Shown here in pieces: positions 8,200-17,993 of a stretch of 64,000 bases of DNA (the stretch's first letter is position 1; each line of letters begins with the position of its first letter). A model generated the notes under the pieces. It made no database searches and had not been told where the DNA came from. It saw nothing but the letters and a program-made list of their open reading frames with translations. Origin of the DNA: Sneathiella litorea (lineage in GTDB: Bacteria; Pseudomonadota; Alphaproteobacteria; Sneathiellales; Sneathiellaceae); NCBI RefSeq assembly GCF_009882915.1, contig NZ_WTUW01000002.1:444693-508692 (forward strand), in the 5' to 3' direction. Position numbers and translations under genes: made by a program.

Positions 8200-9129
8200 A
8201 TGAAAATCGCTTTACTCTGCCGAAATGCCGATCTGTACTCCCATAAGCGTTTGATAGAAGCGGCCGAAGCACGTGGCCACCAAATCGATGTCATTAATCA
8301 TCTGCGCTGTTACCTCAACATTGCTTCCGGCGACCCTCAAATTCATTACAAAGGTGAGTCGTTGAAAGGTTATGATGCAGTTATTCCCCGCATTGGCGCC
8401 TCAGTTACTTTTTTTGGCACTGCCGTTCTACGCCAATTTGAGATGATGGGCGTTTATCCAGTCAATGAGTCAGTTGGCATTTCGCGCTCTCGCGATAAAT
8501 TGCGGAGCATGCAGTTGCTGTCCCGCGAAGGCATCGGTCTGCCGGTGACTGTGTTCGCTCACCGCACCTCGGACGCGACTGAGATTCTAAATCTTGCCGG
8601 CGGCGCCCCAGTTATCATCAAGCTTCTGGAAGGAACTCAGGGGATTGGTGTCGTCTTGGGAGAAACAACCAAATCGGCGGAAAGCATTATTCAAGCCTTT
8701 GGTGGTACGGATACCAACATCTTGGTCCAACAATTTGTGAAAGAGGCAAATGGCGAAGATTTACGCTGTATCGTCGTAGGTGAAAAAGTCGTCGCCGCCA
8801 TGATCCGTCGCGGTGCGGAAGGAGACTTCCGGTCGAATTTACATCGTGGCGGTTCTGCCGAGGCGGTCAAGATTACATCAGAAGAACGGACAACCGCTCT
8901 AAAATCAGCCAATGCAATGGGGCTAAACGTATGTGGCGTCGATATGTTGCGTTCAAATACGGGACCTGTTGTAATGGAGGTGAACTCGTCGCCAGGACTC
9001 GAGGGCATTGAAAAGGCAACCGGAATTGATGTTGCTACGCGCATAATAGAATTTACTGAGAAGAATGCAAAAGCGGGCCGCACCCGCACAAAAGGCAGCA
9101 AAGTTAGAAAGGGTCCAAAGGTTGCGTGA
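8200..9129 (+). CDS. rimK: RimK-type ATP-grasp alpha-L-glutamate ligase
   Basis: A 309-aa protein, close to E. coli RimK (300 aa). It has the N-terminal RimK pre-ATP-grasp domain ([25 protein letters not shown]) and the ATP-grasp core with [17 protein letters not shown] (nucleotide-binding lysine and glycine loop), [18 protein letters not shown] and the metal-binding [14 protein letters not shown]. RimK adds glutamates to the C-terminus of ribosomal protein S6 in gammaproteobacteria; other members make different peptide or cofactor bonds. The start is the ATG at 8200 after GAAAGGTGAG. The C-terminal tail is very basic (about residues 285-309). The S6 target is not proven here. Confidence 0.92.
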   Translation: MKIALLCRNADLYSHKRLIEAAEARGHQIDVINHLRCYLNIASGDPQIHYKGESLKGYDAVIPRIGASVTFFGTAVLRQFEMMGVYPVNESVGISRSRDKLRSMQLLSREGIGLPVTVFAHRTSDATEILNLAGGAPVIIKLLEGTQGIGVVLGETTKSAESIIQAFGGTDTNILVQQFVKEANGEDLRCIVVGEKVVAAMIRRGAEGDFRSNLHRGGSAEAVKITSEERTTALKSANAMGLNVCGVDMLRSNTGPVVMEVNSSPGLEGIEKATGIDVATRIIEFTEKNAKAGRTRTKGSKVRKGPKVA

Positions 9130-10165
9130 ACCTTTTGTATTGGAAGGTCAGACCATTCCCGCAGGTCAGCGGCGGATCGTTGATATTCCTCTCAGCATGA
9201 TGTCGGATCACACTCCGGCTACAGTATCTGTTCAGGTTATTCACGGAAAGCGCGACGGACCGACAGTTTTTATCAGTGCGGCCATTCACGGCGATGAGGT
9301 ACTGGGTGTCGAAATTATTCGCCGCCTGGGTCGCCTTGTGGCATTGCGCCGTCTATCTGGTACTTTATTATTGGTACCAATCGTCAACTCTTTTGGCTTT
9401 ATCGGCCAAAGCCGCTATTTGCCCGACCGTCGAGACCTCAACCGGTCATTTCCTGGCAACATTAATGGCTCATTGGCATCACGTCTTGCTCATCTATTTC
9501 TAAACAATGTCGTTCGGCGGTGCGATTACGGCATTGATTTGCACACCGCGGCAATACACCGTAATAACCTGCCGCAAGCCCGGGTTGACCTGAAAAGCAA
9601 GAAAGCCCGCATTTTAGCTGAAGCGTTTGAACCTCCCGTCATCCTGAACGCGTCCTTGCGGGAGGGTTCCTTGCGGGCGGCGGCCAGTGAGCTTGGAATT
9701 CCTGTCATGGTTTTTGAGGCGGGCGAAGCGCTGCGGTTCAATGAAGTTGCTGTTCGTGTAGGCGTAGCCGGCATCATGAAAGTCTTGCGCCACTTGAAAA
9801 TGGTGGCAAAGGGCACCACGAGATCAGCCAACAAGAAAATCAGAAAGACGCCCGTTGCGACCAAAAGTTCCTGGATACGGGCAACCGAAGGTGGCCTTTT
9901 ACGTACACGACACGATATCGGTGACTATGTTCGCGAAGGTGACATCCTCGGTTTGATTTCCGATCCCTTCGGCGCTCGGGAAACGGAAGTGCTTGCGACC
10001 AAGGATGGTTTGATCATCAGCACATCGACAATACCGTTAGTGAACCAGGGGGATGCCGTATTTCATATCGCCTTTTTATCCGAGGCCGCCGCGTCTGACG
10101 CGTCAATAGAGGCCATTGAAGACGAAATCGATAGCAATCCGATATTTGAGTATGACGAGCTATGA
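9122..10165 (+). CDS. Succinylglutamate desuccinylase/aspartoacylase family zinc hydrolase
   Basis: A 347-aa M14-like zinc carboxypeptidase-fold amidohydrolase. Zinc ligands are visible in [12 protein letters not shown] (His, Glu) and GIDLHTA (His), with [11 protein letters not shown] for substrate carboxylate binding and VMVFEAGEA for the general base. After about residue 255 there is a linker and a barrel-sandwich domain ([20 protein letters not shown]), as in many AstE-like proteins. I prefer the TTG at 9122, which follows GAAAGGG and overlaps the rimK stop, over an ATG at 9065 well inside rimK. The family removes N-acyl groups or cleaves terminal amide bonds, so it could trim what the ligase adds (inference). 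Confidence 0.85.
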   Translation: MREPFVLEGQTIPAGQRRIVDIPLSMMSDHTPATVSVQVIHGKRDGPTVFISAAIHGDEVLGVEIIRRLGRLVALRRLSGTLLLVPIVNSFGFIGQSRYLPDRRDLNRSFPGNINGSLASRLAHLFLNNVVRRCDYGIDLHTAAIHRNNLPQARVDLKSKKARILAEAFEPPVILNASLREGSLRAAASELGIPVMVFEAGEALRFNEVAVRVGVAGIMKVLRHLKMVAKGTTRSANKKIRKTPVATKSSWIRATEGGLLRTRHDIGDYVREGDILGLISDPFGARETEVLATKDGLIISTSTIPLVNQGDAVFHIAFLSEAAASDASIEAIEDEIDSNPIFEYDEL

Positions 10166-10326
10166 CCTGATCTAAAAACCTTTACTCATGTTCATGAATT
10201 AGATTGATAGCAGCATCATACAAGCCAGGTTCCGGCTCGCCTTGTAATGCTTCCAACAGACACCGCGAAAAAAGGGCGTGAGAAAAATAATTACTAGTCT
10301 TAGGCGCACGCCATTGGAAGCAGCTC

Positions 10327-10671
10327 TTATTCTGCAACTTTCTTTACAAATTCCGATTTCAGTCCCATCTGGCCTATGCCCGGGACTTTGCAATCGATAT
10401 CGTGGTCGCCATCGACGAGCCGGATATTCTTGACCTTGGTGCCAACCTTCACAACGGATGATGATCCCTTAACCTTCAGGTCCTTGATAACCGTCACGGT
10501 GTCTCCATCCTTTAACTCTGCGCCATTCGCATCCCGGATAATCTTATGGTCTAAGGCTTCCTCAGATACGCCCCTACCCCACTCATGAGCACATTCCGGG
10601 CATATTAGCAGTTCGCCATCCTCATACACATAAGGGGATTGGCACTTTGGACATGGGGGCAGCTCACTCAT
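10327..10671 (-). CDS. yjdM: YjdM/PhnA zinc-ribbon protein
   Basis: A 114-aa protein with an N-terminal zinc ribbon ([27 protein letters not shown], two CxxC pairs) and a C-terminal SH3-like barrel ([16 protein letters not shown]...[12 protein letters not shown]). This is the complete YjdM (formerly PhnA) family, named for alkylphosphonate loci although its biochemical role is unclear. It is convergent with the RimK cluster and stands alone. A decayed IS copy begins 33 bases upstream. Confidence 0.95.
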   Translation of the reverse strand: MSELPPCPKCQSPYVYEDGELLICPECAHEWGRGVSEEALDHKIIRDANGAELKDGDTVTVIKDLKVKGSSSVVKVGTKVKNIRLVDGDHDIDCKVPGIGQMGLKSEFVKKVAE

Positions 10672-10703
10672 TGTATAATCTCATATTTTACAGGCATTAA
10701 TCT

Positions 10704-11084
10704 AATACTGTCAGACGAATGCAGATTGACTTCAAAAAAACAAAATCTCAATTATGCCGCACCAAGTCGCGGCGACTCGGCCCGCGCAGCATTGCTATAA
10801 TGCATGAATGTCTTGCGTTTATTTAGGAGACGTTCAGGATTGAGGTGGTTATAGACTGTTGCGCGAATAGATACAAATTTCTGTAGACTAAGTGAATGCT
10901 GTACTTCAGCCTTACCTGCTCTCTACGCCAGAATGGTCAGCGTGAGACTTCAGAGAGACTATTCCTCAACAACACTTTGTCCTGATGCAGTTATTCTGGA
11001 AAGAATAAAAAGGTTTCTTATGGATATCACTGACGATCATTGGCCAAATGATCGTCAAGCAATTTTCCTCTGACAGAGTTTACC
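10704..11084 (-). mobile_element. Decayed IS6-family element, copy A (both ends kept)
   Basis: The right end at 10704 reads AATACTGTCAGACGAATGC and the left end at about 11068-11084 reads CTCTGACAGAGTTTACC, matching the terminal repeats of the other copies. On the minus strand, 10951-10752 translates, with an internal stop and a frame change, into the end of an IS6-family transposase: PFWRREQ, then LQKFVSIRATVYNHLNPERL, ending ...LGAA and TAA. Most of the gene is missing. Inside, 11030-11055 forms a perfect 11-base stem (TGACGATCATT...) that may act as a terminator. The left end lies 13 bases from the stop of the Pot permease gene. Confidence 0.8.
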
Positions 11085-11096
11085 GAGCACCCCGGA

Positions 11097-12281
11097 TCAA
11101 CCGGGTGAAATTCCACGCAGCCGTTCAGAACGTCGACGAAGCATTTCAAGGGTGGTCAGCATCAGAATTGACAACACAACCAAAATCGTTGCCACGGCAA
11201 GGATGGTTGGGCTGATCTGTTCACGCAGGCCGGTAAACATTTGCCATGGCAGAGTTTTTTGCCCCGCTGAGCCCACGAATAACACGACCACCACTTCATC
11301 AAAGGACGTAATGAACGCGAACAAACCGCCCGCGATAACACCCGGAAGAATAAGCGGCATCTGCACCCTGAAGAAAGTTTTCACCGGATTGGCTCCAAGA
11401 CTTGCAGAGGCCCGGGTAAGGCTATGATCAAATCCGACAAGTGTCGCAGTCACGGTAATAATAACGAAGGGTATACCGAGAGCGGCATGGGCCAGGACAA
11501 CGCCCAGATAAGTTCCTTGCAAACCTACACGGCTGTAGAAAAAATACATACCTGCGGCAGAAATAATTAATGGCATGATCATGGGCGAGATCAGGATTGC
11601 CATAATCGCCCGGCGAAACGGTACAAACGGCTGGCTAAGCCCTATTGCTGCCAATGTCCCCAGTGAAACCGACAGCAACGTCGCAACAGGAGCAATCGCA
11701 AAGCTGTTCTTTATCGCTCCCTGCCAGTCGGAATTAGTGAAGAAATCTTCGTAATGCTTGAGTGAATAGCCCGCCGGATCAAAATTTAACATTGCCGGCG
11801 TAAAGGTAAAGAAATTCTCAGCATTGAAACTAAGCGGCATCACCACAATGATCGGTGTGATCAGAAATATAAAAATTGCCCAGCAAATAACCACAAAAGT
11901 ATGATGCCACAATACCTGACCCGGCGTTGCATAAGAAGGCAACCGCCGCCGGTATTTCCCTGTTGCAAGCCAGAAGACAAACCAGGTGAAAACCCAGCCA
12001 AAAATGGCACCGATTATAGCCCCGGAAATGCGTGCTTGCAGATAGCCGACAATCAGCCCGAGAGCAACCATTCCAAATTGTGAAATACGCCGGGATTTGG
12101 CGATCTTTACAATAGCGAACGCAGCGACAGCTCCCAGTGCCATTCCACCAATCACGCCAATCAACGGTATATTCTGTGTCATGCCGTACAGCAGACCAAA
12201 TACCGCAGCAAAGAACGCACCGCCTCCAGCAACAAGCTGATTTGAAACCACTATGGGGTTTTCTATTTTTTGTGCATTCAT
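11097..12281 (-). CDS. ABC transporter permease, PotC-like (spermidine/putrescine type)
   Basis: A 394-aa inner-membrane permease. The last about 260 residues are a standard PotC-like subunit with the ATPase-contact EAA loop SLTRASASLGANPVKTFFRV. The first about 120 residues are an extra hydrophobic region with roughly four more helices (VAGGGAFFAAVFGLLYG, VIGGMALGAVAAFAIV, MVALGLIVGYLQ, SGAIIGAIFGWVFTWF), so the protein is well over the usual 260-280 aa. The start is the ATG at 12281 after a GGGGGG run, 4 bases past the stop of the PotB-like gene. Confidence 0.9.
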   Translation of the reverse strand: MNAQKIENPIVVSNQLVAGGGAFFAAVFGLLYGMTQNIPLIGVIGGMALGAVAAFAIVKIAKSRRISQFGMVALGLIVGYLQARISGAIIGAIFGWVFTWFVFWLATGKYRRRLPSYATPGQVLWHHTFVVICWAIFIFLITPIIVVMPLSFNAENFFTFTPAMLNFDPAGYSLKHYEDFFTNSDWQGAIKNSFAIAPVATLLSVSLGTLAAIGLSQPFVPFRRAIMAILISPMIMPLIISAAGMYFFYSRVGLQGTYLGVVLAHAALGIPFVIITVTATLVGFDHSLTRASASLGANPVKTFFRVQMPLILPGVIAGGLFAFITSFDEVVVVLFVGSAGQKTLPWQMFTGLREQISPTILAVATILVVLSILMLTTLEMLRRRSERLRGISPG

Positions 12282-12285
12282 GTTT

Positions 12286-13839
12286 TTACCCCCCCAACTT
12301 GACGTTATCAATGCCGACAATTCGGTCATATACCCAGTAAAGCAGCAAGACTACGGCGAGTAGGATTGTTCCAAGAGCTGCGGCAAGGCCCCAGTTGAGA
12401 GAACTGGAAATATGGTAGGCAATCCGGTTGGAAATAAATGTACCCGTCGTACCGCCAACAATCTCCGGTGTGATGTAGTACCCAATTGACAGAATAAACA
12501 CCAGGATTGATCCGGCGCCGATACCGGGTACGGATTGTGGGAAATACACCCGCCAGAAGGCCGTCCAGTTTGTCGCCCCCAGTGATTTCGCGGCGCGGGT
12601 ATAGCTTTCCGGAATAGTCCGCATAACCGAGTATAACGGTAGAACCATGAATGGCAGCAATATGTGAGTCATGGCAACAATGGTTCCGAACTGGTTATTA
12701 ATCAGCACCAAACGCCCGGCCTCATCCACCAGATTGAGCCAGACAAGGGTATCATTAATCACTCCTTGCTGTTGTAGCATGACTTTCCATGCAGACGTCC
12801 GGACCAGCAACGAGGTCCAGAACGGCAACAGAACCATGATCATTAACAAGTTGGCTTCCCGCATGGGACGGTTCGCCATCAACCATGCTATCGGATAGCC
12901 CAGCAAAACTGCACAAGCGGTAATAACCAGGGACATGAACAATGTCCGCATGAACAAGACGCCATAAATCCGCTGGTTGTCGGGCCGCAACGAATAACCA
13001 TCAAAGTCCTTCTGAAAGTCTATAGCATTCAGAAAATAGCCCTCTGTGTAGGGTGTAGAGTAGGTCCGCAGGGTTTTCCATACGTTTTCGCTAGCCCAGT
13101 CCTTGTCAAACTTGACAAAGGCTTCCTTGAAATTGACGGTCTCGAAGTCTGGAGCTGCGTCCGCACTTTTACGGATAAGATCATTGGCTGAAGTAACATC
13201 ATCAAGCGCTATAAGGTCATCGTATAGGGCAACATAAATAAAATCTTCAGGGGCTTCCTTATCCGGGTTGTCGCCATCCGCGCGCACATAGTCTCGCCAA
13301 GCATTATATGCCCACATGGCCCTAGGCAGCAGTTCAGCAGAATTTGCACTTTCAGCAAGAGATTGCCAGGTCGCAACATCAGCCCATTGTGGATCTACCT
13401 CTTCGAATTGTTTCTTATAAACTTCCACATCGAGGCGGGCCACCCGGCGTCCTGATTTTCGAAAAAGCGAGGATATCCCGGATTGTTCATAGTTGAGACG
13501 CGTACCGAGGCGCGTATGTTCCTTGTTTTCTGCCGCCACGAACATGTCCACATATAGCGCAGAAAATACTTTCTGATTTGGCACTATAGTCTCAATCGGG
13601 CCGCCTGCATCAATCAGAGCTATAGTTTGAGGTAATGTCTCCTCAACAATCTTGTTTTCCACCGAACGAAACAACATATCGGCTATTGGCGCGATAAACG
13701 TAATCAGAATGAATGCAAGTAACGGGGCAATTAACAATAAAGCCCTGAACTTCTGAAGACGCAGTGAGCGTCTCAGGCTGCGTTTTAGGGGTGTCCCGTC
13801 AGCAGCTAGCACAGGACCGTTATTGGTAGAATCACTCAT
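12286..13839 (-). CDS. ABC transporter permease, PotB-like, with a large periplasmic insertion
   Basis: A 517-aa permease against about 280-300 aa for PotB. Helix 1 lies at about residues 32-55. A charged, mostly soluble stretch of roughly 240 residues (about 57-300) precedes the remaining five helices. The EAA loop SYTRAAKSLGATNWTAFWRV is intact, so it should still couple to the ATPase. The insertion is presumably periplasmic and may contact the binding protein or extra substrate (inference). Similar long-loop permeases are, to my recollection, found in other marine alphaproteobacteria. It is co-transcribed with the PotC-like gene. Confidence 0.9.
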   Translation of the reverse strand: MSDSTNNGPVLAADGTPLKRSLRRSLRLQKFRALLLIAPLLAFILITFIAPIADMLFRSVENKIVEETLPQTIALIDAGGPIETIVPNQKVFSALYVDMFVAAENKEHTRLGTRLNYEQSGISSLFRKSGRRVARLDVEVYKKQFEEVDPQWADVATWQSLAESANSAELLPRAMWAYNAWRDYVRADGDNPDKEAPEDFIYVALYDDLIALDDVTSANDLIRKSADAAPDFETVNFKEAFVKFDKDWASENVWKTLRTYSTPYTEGYFLNAIDFQKDFDGYSLRPDNQRIYGVLFMRTLFMSLVITACAVLLGYPIAWLMANRPMREANLLMIMVLLPFWTSLLVRTSAWKVMLQQQGVINDTLVWLNLVDEAGRLVLINNQFGTIVAMTHILLPFMVLPLYSVMRTIPESYTRAAKSLGATNWTAFWRVYFPQSVPGIGAGSILVFILSIGYYITPEIVGGTTGTFISNRIAYHISSSLNWGLAAALGTILLAVVLLLYWVYDRIVGIDNVKLGG

Positions 13840-13897
13840 TCTTCAGTCGCCATTATAAAATTTGTAAAATTAACCGGTATCTCTCTTTGCCGGCATA

Positions 13898-13928
13898 CAA
13901 AAAAGAGCAGGTGCAAAGCACCTGCTCT
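13898..13928 (-). terminator. Strong intrinsic terminator/attenuator after the binding-protein gene
   Basis: A perfect 11-base stem (AGAGCAGGTGC paired with GCACCTGCTCT) with a 3-base loop, followed on the minus strand by a run of six T. It lies between the binding-protein gene and the first permease gene of one operon. It would end most transcripts after the receptor gene, giving more receptor than permease, as is common in ABC operons. Confidence 0.85.
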
Positions 13929-13937
13929 CTTGTTGTT

Positions 13938-15044
13938 TTATCTGGCTAACCAAGCCTGGAATTTCGCGTCAATATCGTCGCGATAATCTGCCCAGAACTC
14001 GTAGTTATACAGGAACGTATTCTTGGCGTTCTCCGGATCAGTCGGCATATGCGGTGCCATTTCAATACCGAGATCAGCGTGCTTGCCAACCAGCGGTGCA
14101 GATGACTTGCGCGCCGGGCCGTAAGAAATATACTTCGCCTGATCAGCAAGACGCTGAGTATCTGTTGCGAACTTCAAGTAGTCCATAACACGAGCCTTGC
14201 GCTCATCGCTGAGACCAGCCGGGACAATCCAGCCGTCAAGGTCGAACACCTGGGCATCCCAGAGCATTGCTACGGGCTGGTTCTGCTCTTCAATTACTGA
14301 AAACAACCGGCCATTATATGTTGAGCCCATGACGATTTCGCCATCAGCCAGAAGCTGCGGTGTATCAGCACCGGCAGACCACCAGATTACATCGTCTTTA
14401 ATTGTGCCCAATTTAGCGAGAGCCTTTTCCTGGCCTTCCGGCGTAGCGAGGACATCATATACATCTTCCTTGGCGACACCGTCACACAGCAAAGCCCACT
14501 CCATATTGTTAATCGGGCGCTTTTCAAGTGACCGCTTACCTGGCCAGGTCTTGGTGTCAAAAATAGCGCAAATATCAGTCGGCTTTTTATCGCCAACCAT
14601 GTCTGTGCGGTATCCAAAAGTAGTAGAATAAACGATCTGCGGAATGAAGCAGCCTGACACAATCAGGTCACCGAAGTCTTTACTCGCCGGTGTTCCATCC
14701 GGCGCATTCGCCAGTACCTTGTCATGGTCAATTTCCATAGCCAAACCTTCGTCACAAAGACGAATAGCATCGGAGGCAACTACGTCCACAAGATCCCAAG
14801 TGACATTGCCGGCTTCGTCCATCGCCCGCAGCTTTGCGACTGCTTCAGCAGAGCTCTCGTCATTGATGATTTTAATTCCGGTCTTCTCCATGTAAGGCTC
14901 GTGATAGGCCTTCTGCTGAGAAGTGGAATAGGCGCCACCCCAGGAAACAATCGTCATTTCATCTGCCATATCGGCTGCTGTTACCGCTGTCGTGCCGAAA
15001 GCAGTAAATGCAACTGCTAAGGACAGCTTTGTAAACATTTTCAT
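13938..15044 (-). CDS. ABC transporter substrate-binding protein, PotD-like
   Basis: A 368-aa periplasmic protein with a Sec signal peptide (about residues 1-23, ending TAVTAA). The mature part starts EMTIVSWGGAYSTSQQKAY, the usual first strand of PotD/PotF-type receptors, followed by WDLVDVVASDAIRLCDEG and PAGLSDERKARVMDYLKFA. It binds a polyamine or other small cationic or amino-acid-like ligand; the exact ligand is not visible. It is followed by a strong terminator and then by two permease genes; the PotA-like ATPase gene is upstream. Confidence 0.9.
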   Translation of the reverse strand: MKMFTKLSLAVAFTAFGTTAVTAADMADEMTIVSWGGAYSTSQQKAYHEPYMEKTGIKIINDESSAEAVAKLRAMDEAGNVTWDLVDVVASDAIRLCDEGLAMEIDHDKVLANAPDGTPASKDFGDLIVSGCFIPQIVYSTTFGYRTDMVGDKKPTDICAIFDTKTWPGKRSLEKRPINNMEWALLCDGVAKEDVYDVLATPEGQEKALAKLGTIKDDVIWWSAGADTPQLLADGEIVMGSTYNGRLFSVIEEQNQPVAMLWDAQVFDLDGWIVPAGLSDERKARVMDYLKFATDTQRLADQAKYISYGPARKSSAPLVGKHADLGIEMAPHMPTDPENAKNTFLYNYEFWADYRDDIDAKFQAWLAR

Positions 15045-15156
15045 AAAATCCTCCTCTGGATCTTCTCAGTTAATTTGTTTTGATACTATTGGTACATGGG
15101 ACATCTCGAGAGAAACTGCCCTTTAGTGGGTTGTCACTACAAGCGTCTTCCATTTA

Positions 15157-16257
15157 TCAAGCATCAAGTGCCCGACAATCCTCTGCCAACCACCCGATCT
15201 CAATTTCTTGCCCTGGCTGAAACCGGGCTTGATTAACGGCGTTGCGCGTTTTGACGATAAAATCATCATTTCCCGCCACTCTCAACCGCGTTCGGAAAAT
15301 ATCGCCCATGTAGATGAACTCAAGCACTTCAGCTTTGAGCGTATGGGCGCTATCACCAAGCCGATCACGGCCAAACTCAACCCTCTCAGGGCGTATAGAG
15401 ACTTTGGTGCGCTCTCCAACTTTACTTACATTGACCGGAGTCGTGTCAATTAGACCACCGCCATCAAGCCTGACGAGTGCTTGATTGCCTTGAATTTCCT
15501 CGATTACACCCTCAAGCGTATTGTTTTCGCCAATGAATTGAGCGACGAAACTGTTTTCCGGTTCTTCATAGAGCTGATCGGGCGGTGCCAGTTGCTGAAT
15601 ACGCCCGTCGTCAAAAACCGCAACTCGATCTGACATGGTCAGCGCCTCTGTCTGGTCATGGGTTACATACACCACTGTAATGTCCAGATCATCGGCGATG
15701 CGCTTAATTTCAAACTGCATATGTTCACGCAGTTGTTTGTCGAGCGCCCCCAACGGTTCATCCATCAAAACCAGACTGGGGTCAAACACCAGGGCACGCG
15801 CCAGTGCTATCCGCTGTTGTTGTCCACCAGACAACTGGGCTATACGACGCGCACCAAATTCACCCATCTGCACCATTTCCAGTGCTCGTTTGACTTTTCC
15901 TTCTCGCTCAGCCTTGTTCATTTTACGGATTTCAAGAGGAAATGAGAGATTCTCAAATACCGTCATATGAGGAAAAAGAGCATAATTTTGAAAAACCATG
16001 CCAATCCCGCGTTTATGCGGTGGAATATTGTTAATTCCTTGTCCATCCAACCGGATATCCCCGTGCGTCGCGGTTTCAAATCCCGCCAACATCATGAGAC
16101 AAGTCGTCTTTCCCGACCCAGATGGACCCAGCATTGTCAAGAATTCGCCTTTCGGCATTGACAGATTCAAGTCTTTGACAACCAAAACCTCGCCATCATA
16201 ACTTTTCTGCACGCGATCAAATTCAACAAACGCGCGCTCCTCCTCTGCATCAACCAA
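15157..16257 (-). CDS. ABC transporter ATP-binding protein, PotA-like
   Basis: A 366-aa ATPase with Walker A GPSGSGKTT, the signature LSGGQQQRIALARAL, Walker B SLVLMDEPLGALD and the switch histidine in VYVTHDQTEAL. It is followed by a C-terminal TOBE domain (about residues 280-366, VSIRPERVEFG) typical of PotA/FbpC-type subunits. It opens the Pot operon. No ATG is available at the N-terminus; a TTG at 16257 follows AGAGGGGA and is my choice. The divergent catabolic genes begin 650 bases away. Confidence 0.92.
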   Translation of the reverse strand: MVDAEEERAFVEFDRVQKSYDGEVLVVKDLNLSMPKGEFLTMLGPSGSGKTTCLMMLAGFETATHGDIRLDGQGINNIPPHKRGIGMVFQNYALFPHMTVFENLSFPLEIRKMNKAEREGKVKRALEMVQMGEFGARRIAQLSGGQQQRIALARALVFDPSLVLMDEPLGALDKQLREHMQFEIKRIADDLDITVVYVTHDQTEALTMSDRVAVFDDGRIQQLAPPDQLYEEPENSFVAQFIGENNTLEGVIEEIQGNQALVRLDGGGLIDTTPVNVSKVGERTKVSIRPERVEFGRDRLGDSAHTLKAEVLEFIYMGDIFRTRLRVAGNDDFIVKTRNAVNQARFQPGQEIEIGWLAEDCRALDA

Positions 16258-16907
16258 ATTGGTCCCCTCTTTTCCTATACAGCGGATAAACCGAATTCAT
16301 CGGCATACTTCCGTATTTGGGATGATTACAACAAGGTTGAGCAAATATTACAACCGTTTAATTTAATTTTTTTTTTCAAATACTCAAAAAAATTACGAGA
16401 TCGCCTGTATAACAGAACCTGAAAAGGGCATTCACATAATGTTGTCATCCAAACAACATAACAAAGTTTGTCCGCCGTTCGATTGAAATCTATTTACTAT
16501 AAATTTACAGTCTAAATACAATATAGTTATTTATATTGTTATGAAATTATTGTATTTATTTATAGAAATTTATTTGCTAATAATAACCTGCTCAATTTCT
16601 GAAATGCGGCCAGATAAAGGCAAAATTGCCTCGGTAGAACGTCCCTGAGAAAACTGGATACTTTCTGGCCATATCGGGAGGCGGGTCGATGAGAAAAATG
16701 GCAATTAAACTATCTTCTCCTGACAACATCTGAGAGTTCGTGAATGACAAATAAGATGTAATTTCCTGCAAATTTGCATGCCATTTTATCACGATGGTTT
16801 TCTTCATGATTACCCATCACGCCATTCAGCTTGAGGGGCTACGCTGGCAATTCCGCAACTTTCCGGCTATTCTGCCCTGACCCACCACTGAGGGGAAAAG
16901 GGGGAGC
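16258..16907. promoter_or_regulatory. Divergent control region between Pot ABC genes and the PLP-lyase operon
   Basis: About 650 bases, very AT-rich at 16340-16590. Two inverted repeats stand out: ATGTTG...CAACAT at 16439-16459, and ACAATATA GTTATT TATATTGT at 16518-16539 (perfect 8-base arms). Either may be an operator for a regulator that controls both directions. A 71-codon frame at 16592-16807 on the minus strand lacks a ribosome site and any family resemblance, and I do not call it a gene. Confidence 0.45.
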
Positions 16908-17993
16908 ATGCGAGTTATTTCTAATCCACATCGTGGAAAAGGACTGCCGGATCAGGAAGGGCTGGAGTGCGGATCAATTATTACCAATCCGCAATCAGCC
17001 ATGGCCTTGATTGCCCAATGTCCTGTTGCCCATACAACACCTTTGCTATCCAAGCCAGAGATCGCCCACCAGCTTGGTATATCCCAACTTTATATTAAGG
17101 ACGAGCGTAGCCGGATGGGGCTCGGCAGTTTCAAGGCCCTGGGCGCCGCTTTTGCCATCGCCAAACAAGCAACCGCACGCTGGGAGAAATGTCCCGAGAT
17201 ACCTATTGAATCTGTCCTAAAGGAGACAACATTCGTCTGTGCCAGTGCTGGAAATCATGGTCTTTCAATGGCTGCCGGAGCGCGTGTATTTGGCTCCACA
17301 GCAGTAGTGTATCTTTCCGAATCCGTGCCAGACAGTTTTGCCGACAAGTTAAAATCTAAAGGTGCTGTCGTAAAACGAGCGGGTGCCAATTACGAAGCCA
17401 GTATGGCTGCCGCTCGCAAGGCGGCCCACGATAATGGATGGCAGCTTCTGTCTGACAGCAGCTGGCTGGGTTACTCCAGCCCGGCTCGCGATGTCATGGA
17501 AGGCTACCTCATCATGGGCGCAGAGCTTAGCGGTCAAATAAAAGAGGCGCCAAGTCATATATTCCTGCAGGCCGGCGTGGGCGGTTTGGCGGCGGCCGCT
17601 GCGGCTATGAGCCGCCGTCTCTGGCAGCACGCCCCCAAGATTATCATAGTAGAACCTGAATCAGCACCTTGCCTGATTGATAGTATTGAAGCTGCCAAAC
17701 CAATTCATGCCAAGGGCGAAGTTTCCAATATGGGGCGCTTGGATTGCAAAGAGCCCTCTCATCTCGCGCTGCGTTATCTGGCAGAGGAAGCTGATTATTT
17801 CATGACCATAAGTGATGAATTCGCAGACAAGACCTGCCGCTGGCTTGCCCAACATAATCTCGATTCCACACCTTCTGGTATCGCCGGACTTGCCGGCTTG
17901 AAAATGTTGAGGGAAGCCAACGATCTCACTAGTTTGGATGAAGAGGCATCTGTGCTTACTTTTCTTTCCGAAGAGGCAACGGACAATGCCTGA
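16908..17993 (+). CDS. PLP-dependent lyase, diaminopropionate ammonia-lyase-like
   Basis: A 361-aa fold-type II PLP enzyme. The Schiff-base lysine is K76 in GLGSFKALGAAFA, preceded by LYIKDERSRMG, the arrangement of diaminopropionate ammonia-lyases. CASAGNHGLSMAAG (about 111-124) supplies the asparagine loop and AGVGGLAAAAAA the phosphate-binding glycines. The family eliminates ammonia or other beta substituents from amino acids to give 2-oxo acids. The stop overlaps the M24 gene by 8 bases. Being divergent from a Pot-type importer, it may act on the imported amine or amino acid (inference). The true substrate could differ from 2,3-diaminopropionate. Confidence 0.85.
   Translation: MRVISNPHRGKGLPDQEGLECGSIITNPQSAMALIAQCPVAHTTPLLSKPEIAHQLGISQLYIKDERSRMGLGSFKALGAAFAIAKQATARWEKCPEIPIESVLKETTFVCASAGNHGLSMAAGARVFGSTAVVYLSESVPDSFADKLKSKGAVVKRAGANYEASMAAARKAAHDNGWQLLSDSSWLGYSSPARDVMEGYLIMGAELSGQIKEAPSHIFLQAGVGGLAAAAAAMSRRLWQHAPKIIIVEPESAPCLIDSIEAAKPIHAKGEVSNMGRLDCKEPSHLALRYLAEEADYFMTISDEFADKTCRWLAQHNLDSTPSGIAGLAGLKMLREANDLTSLDEEASVLTFLSEEATDNA

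Noticed and set aside
11030-11055. Perfect 11-base stem-loop as terminator of the Pot operon
   Set aside because: No T-run follows on the minus strand and it lies inside an IS remnant; kept only as a note in that feature.
16592-16807. 71-codon frame in the Pot/PLP-lyase intergenic region
   Set aside because: No ribosome site, no recognisable content, and the coding pattern does not resemble the neighbours.
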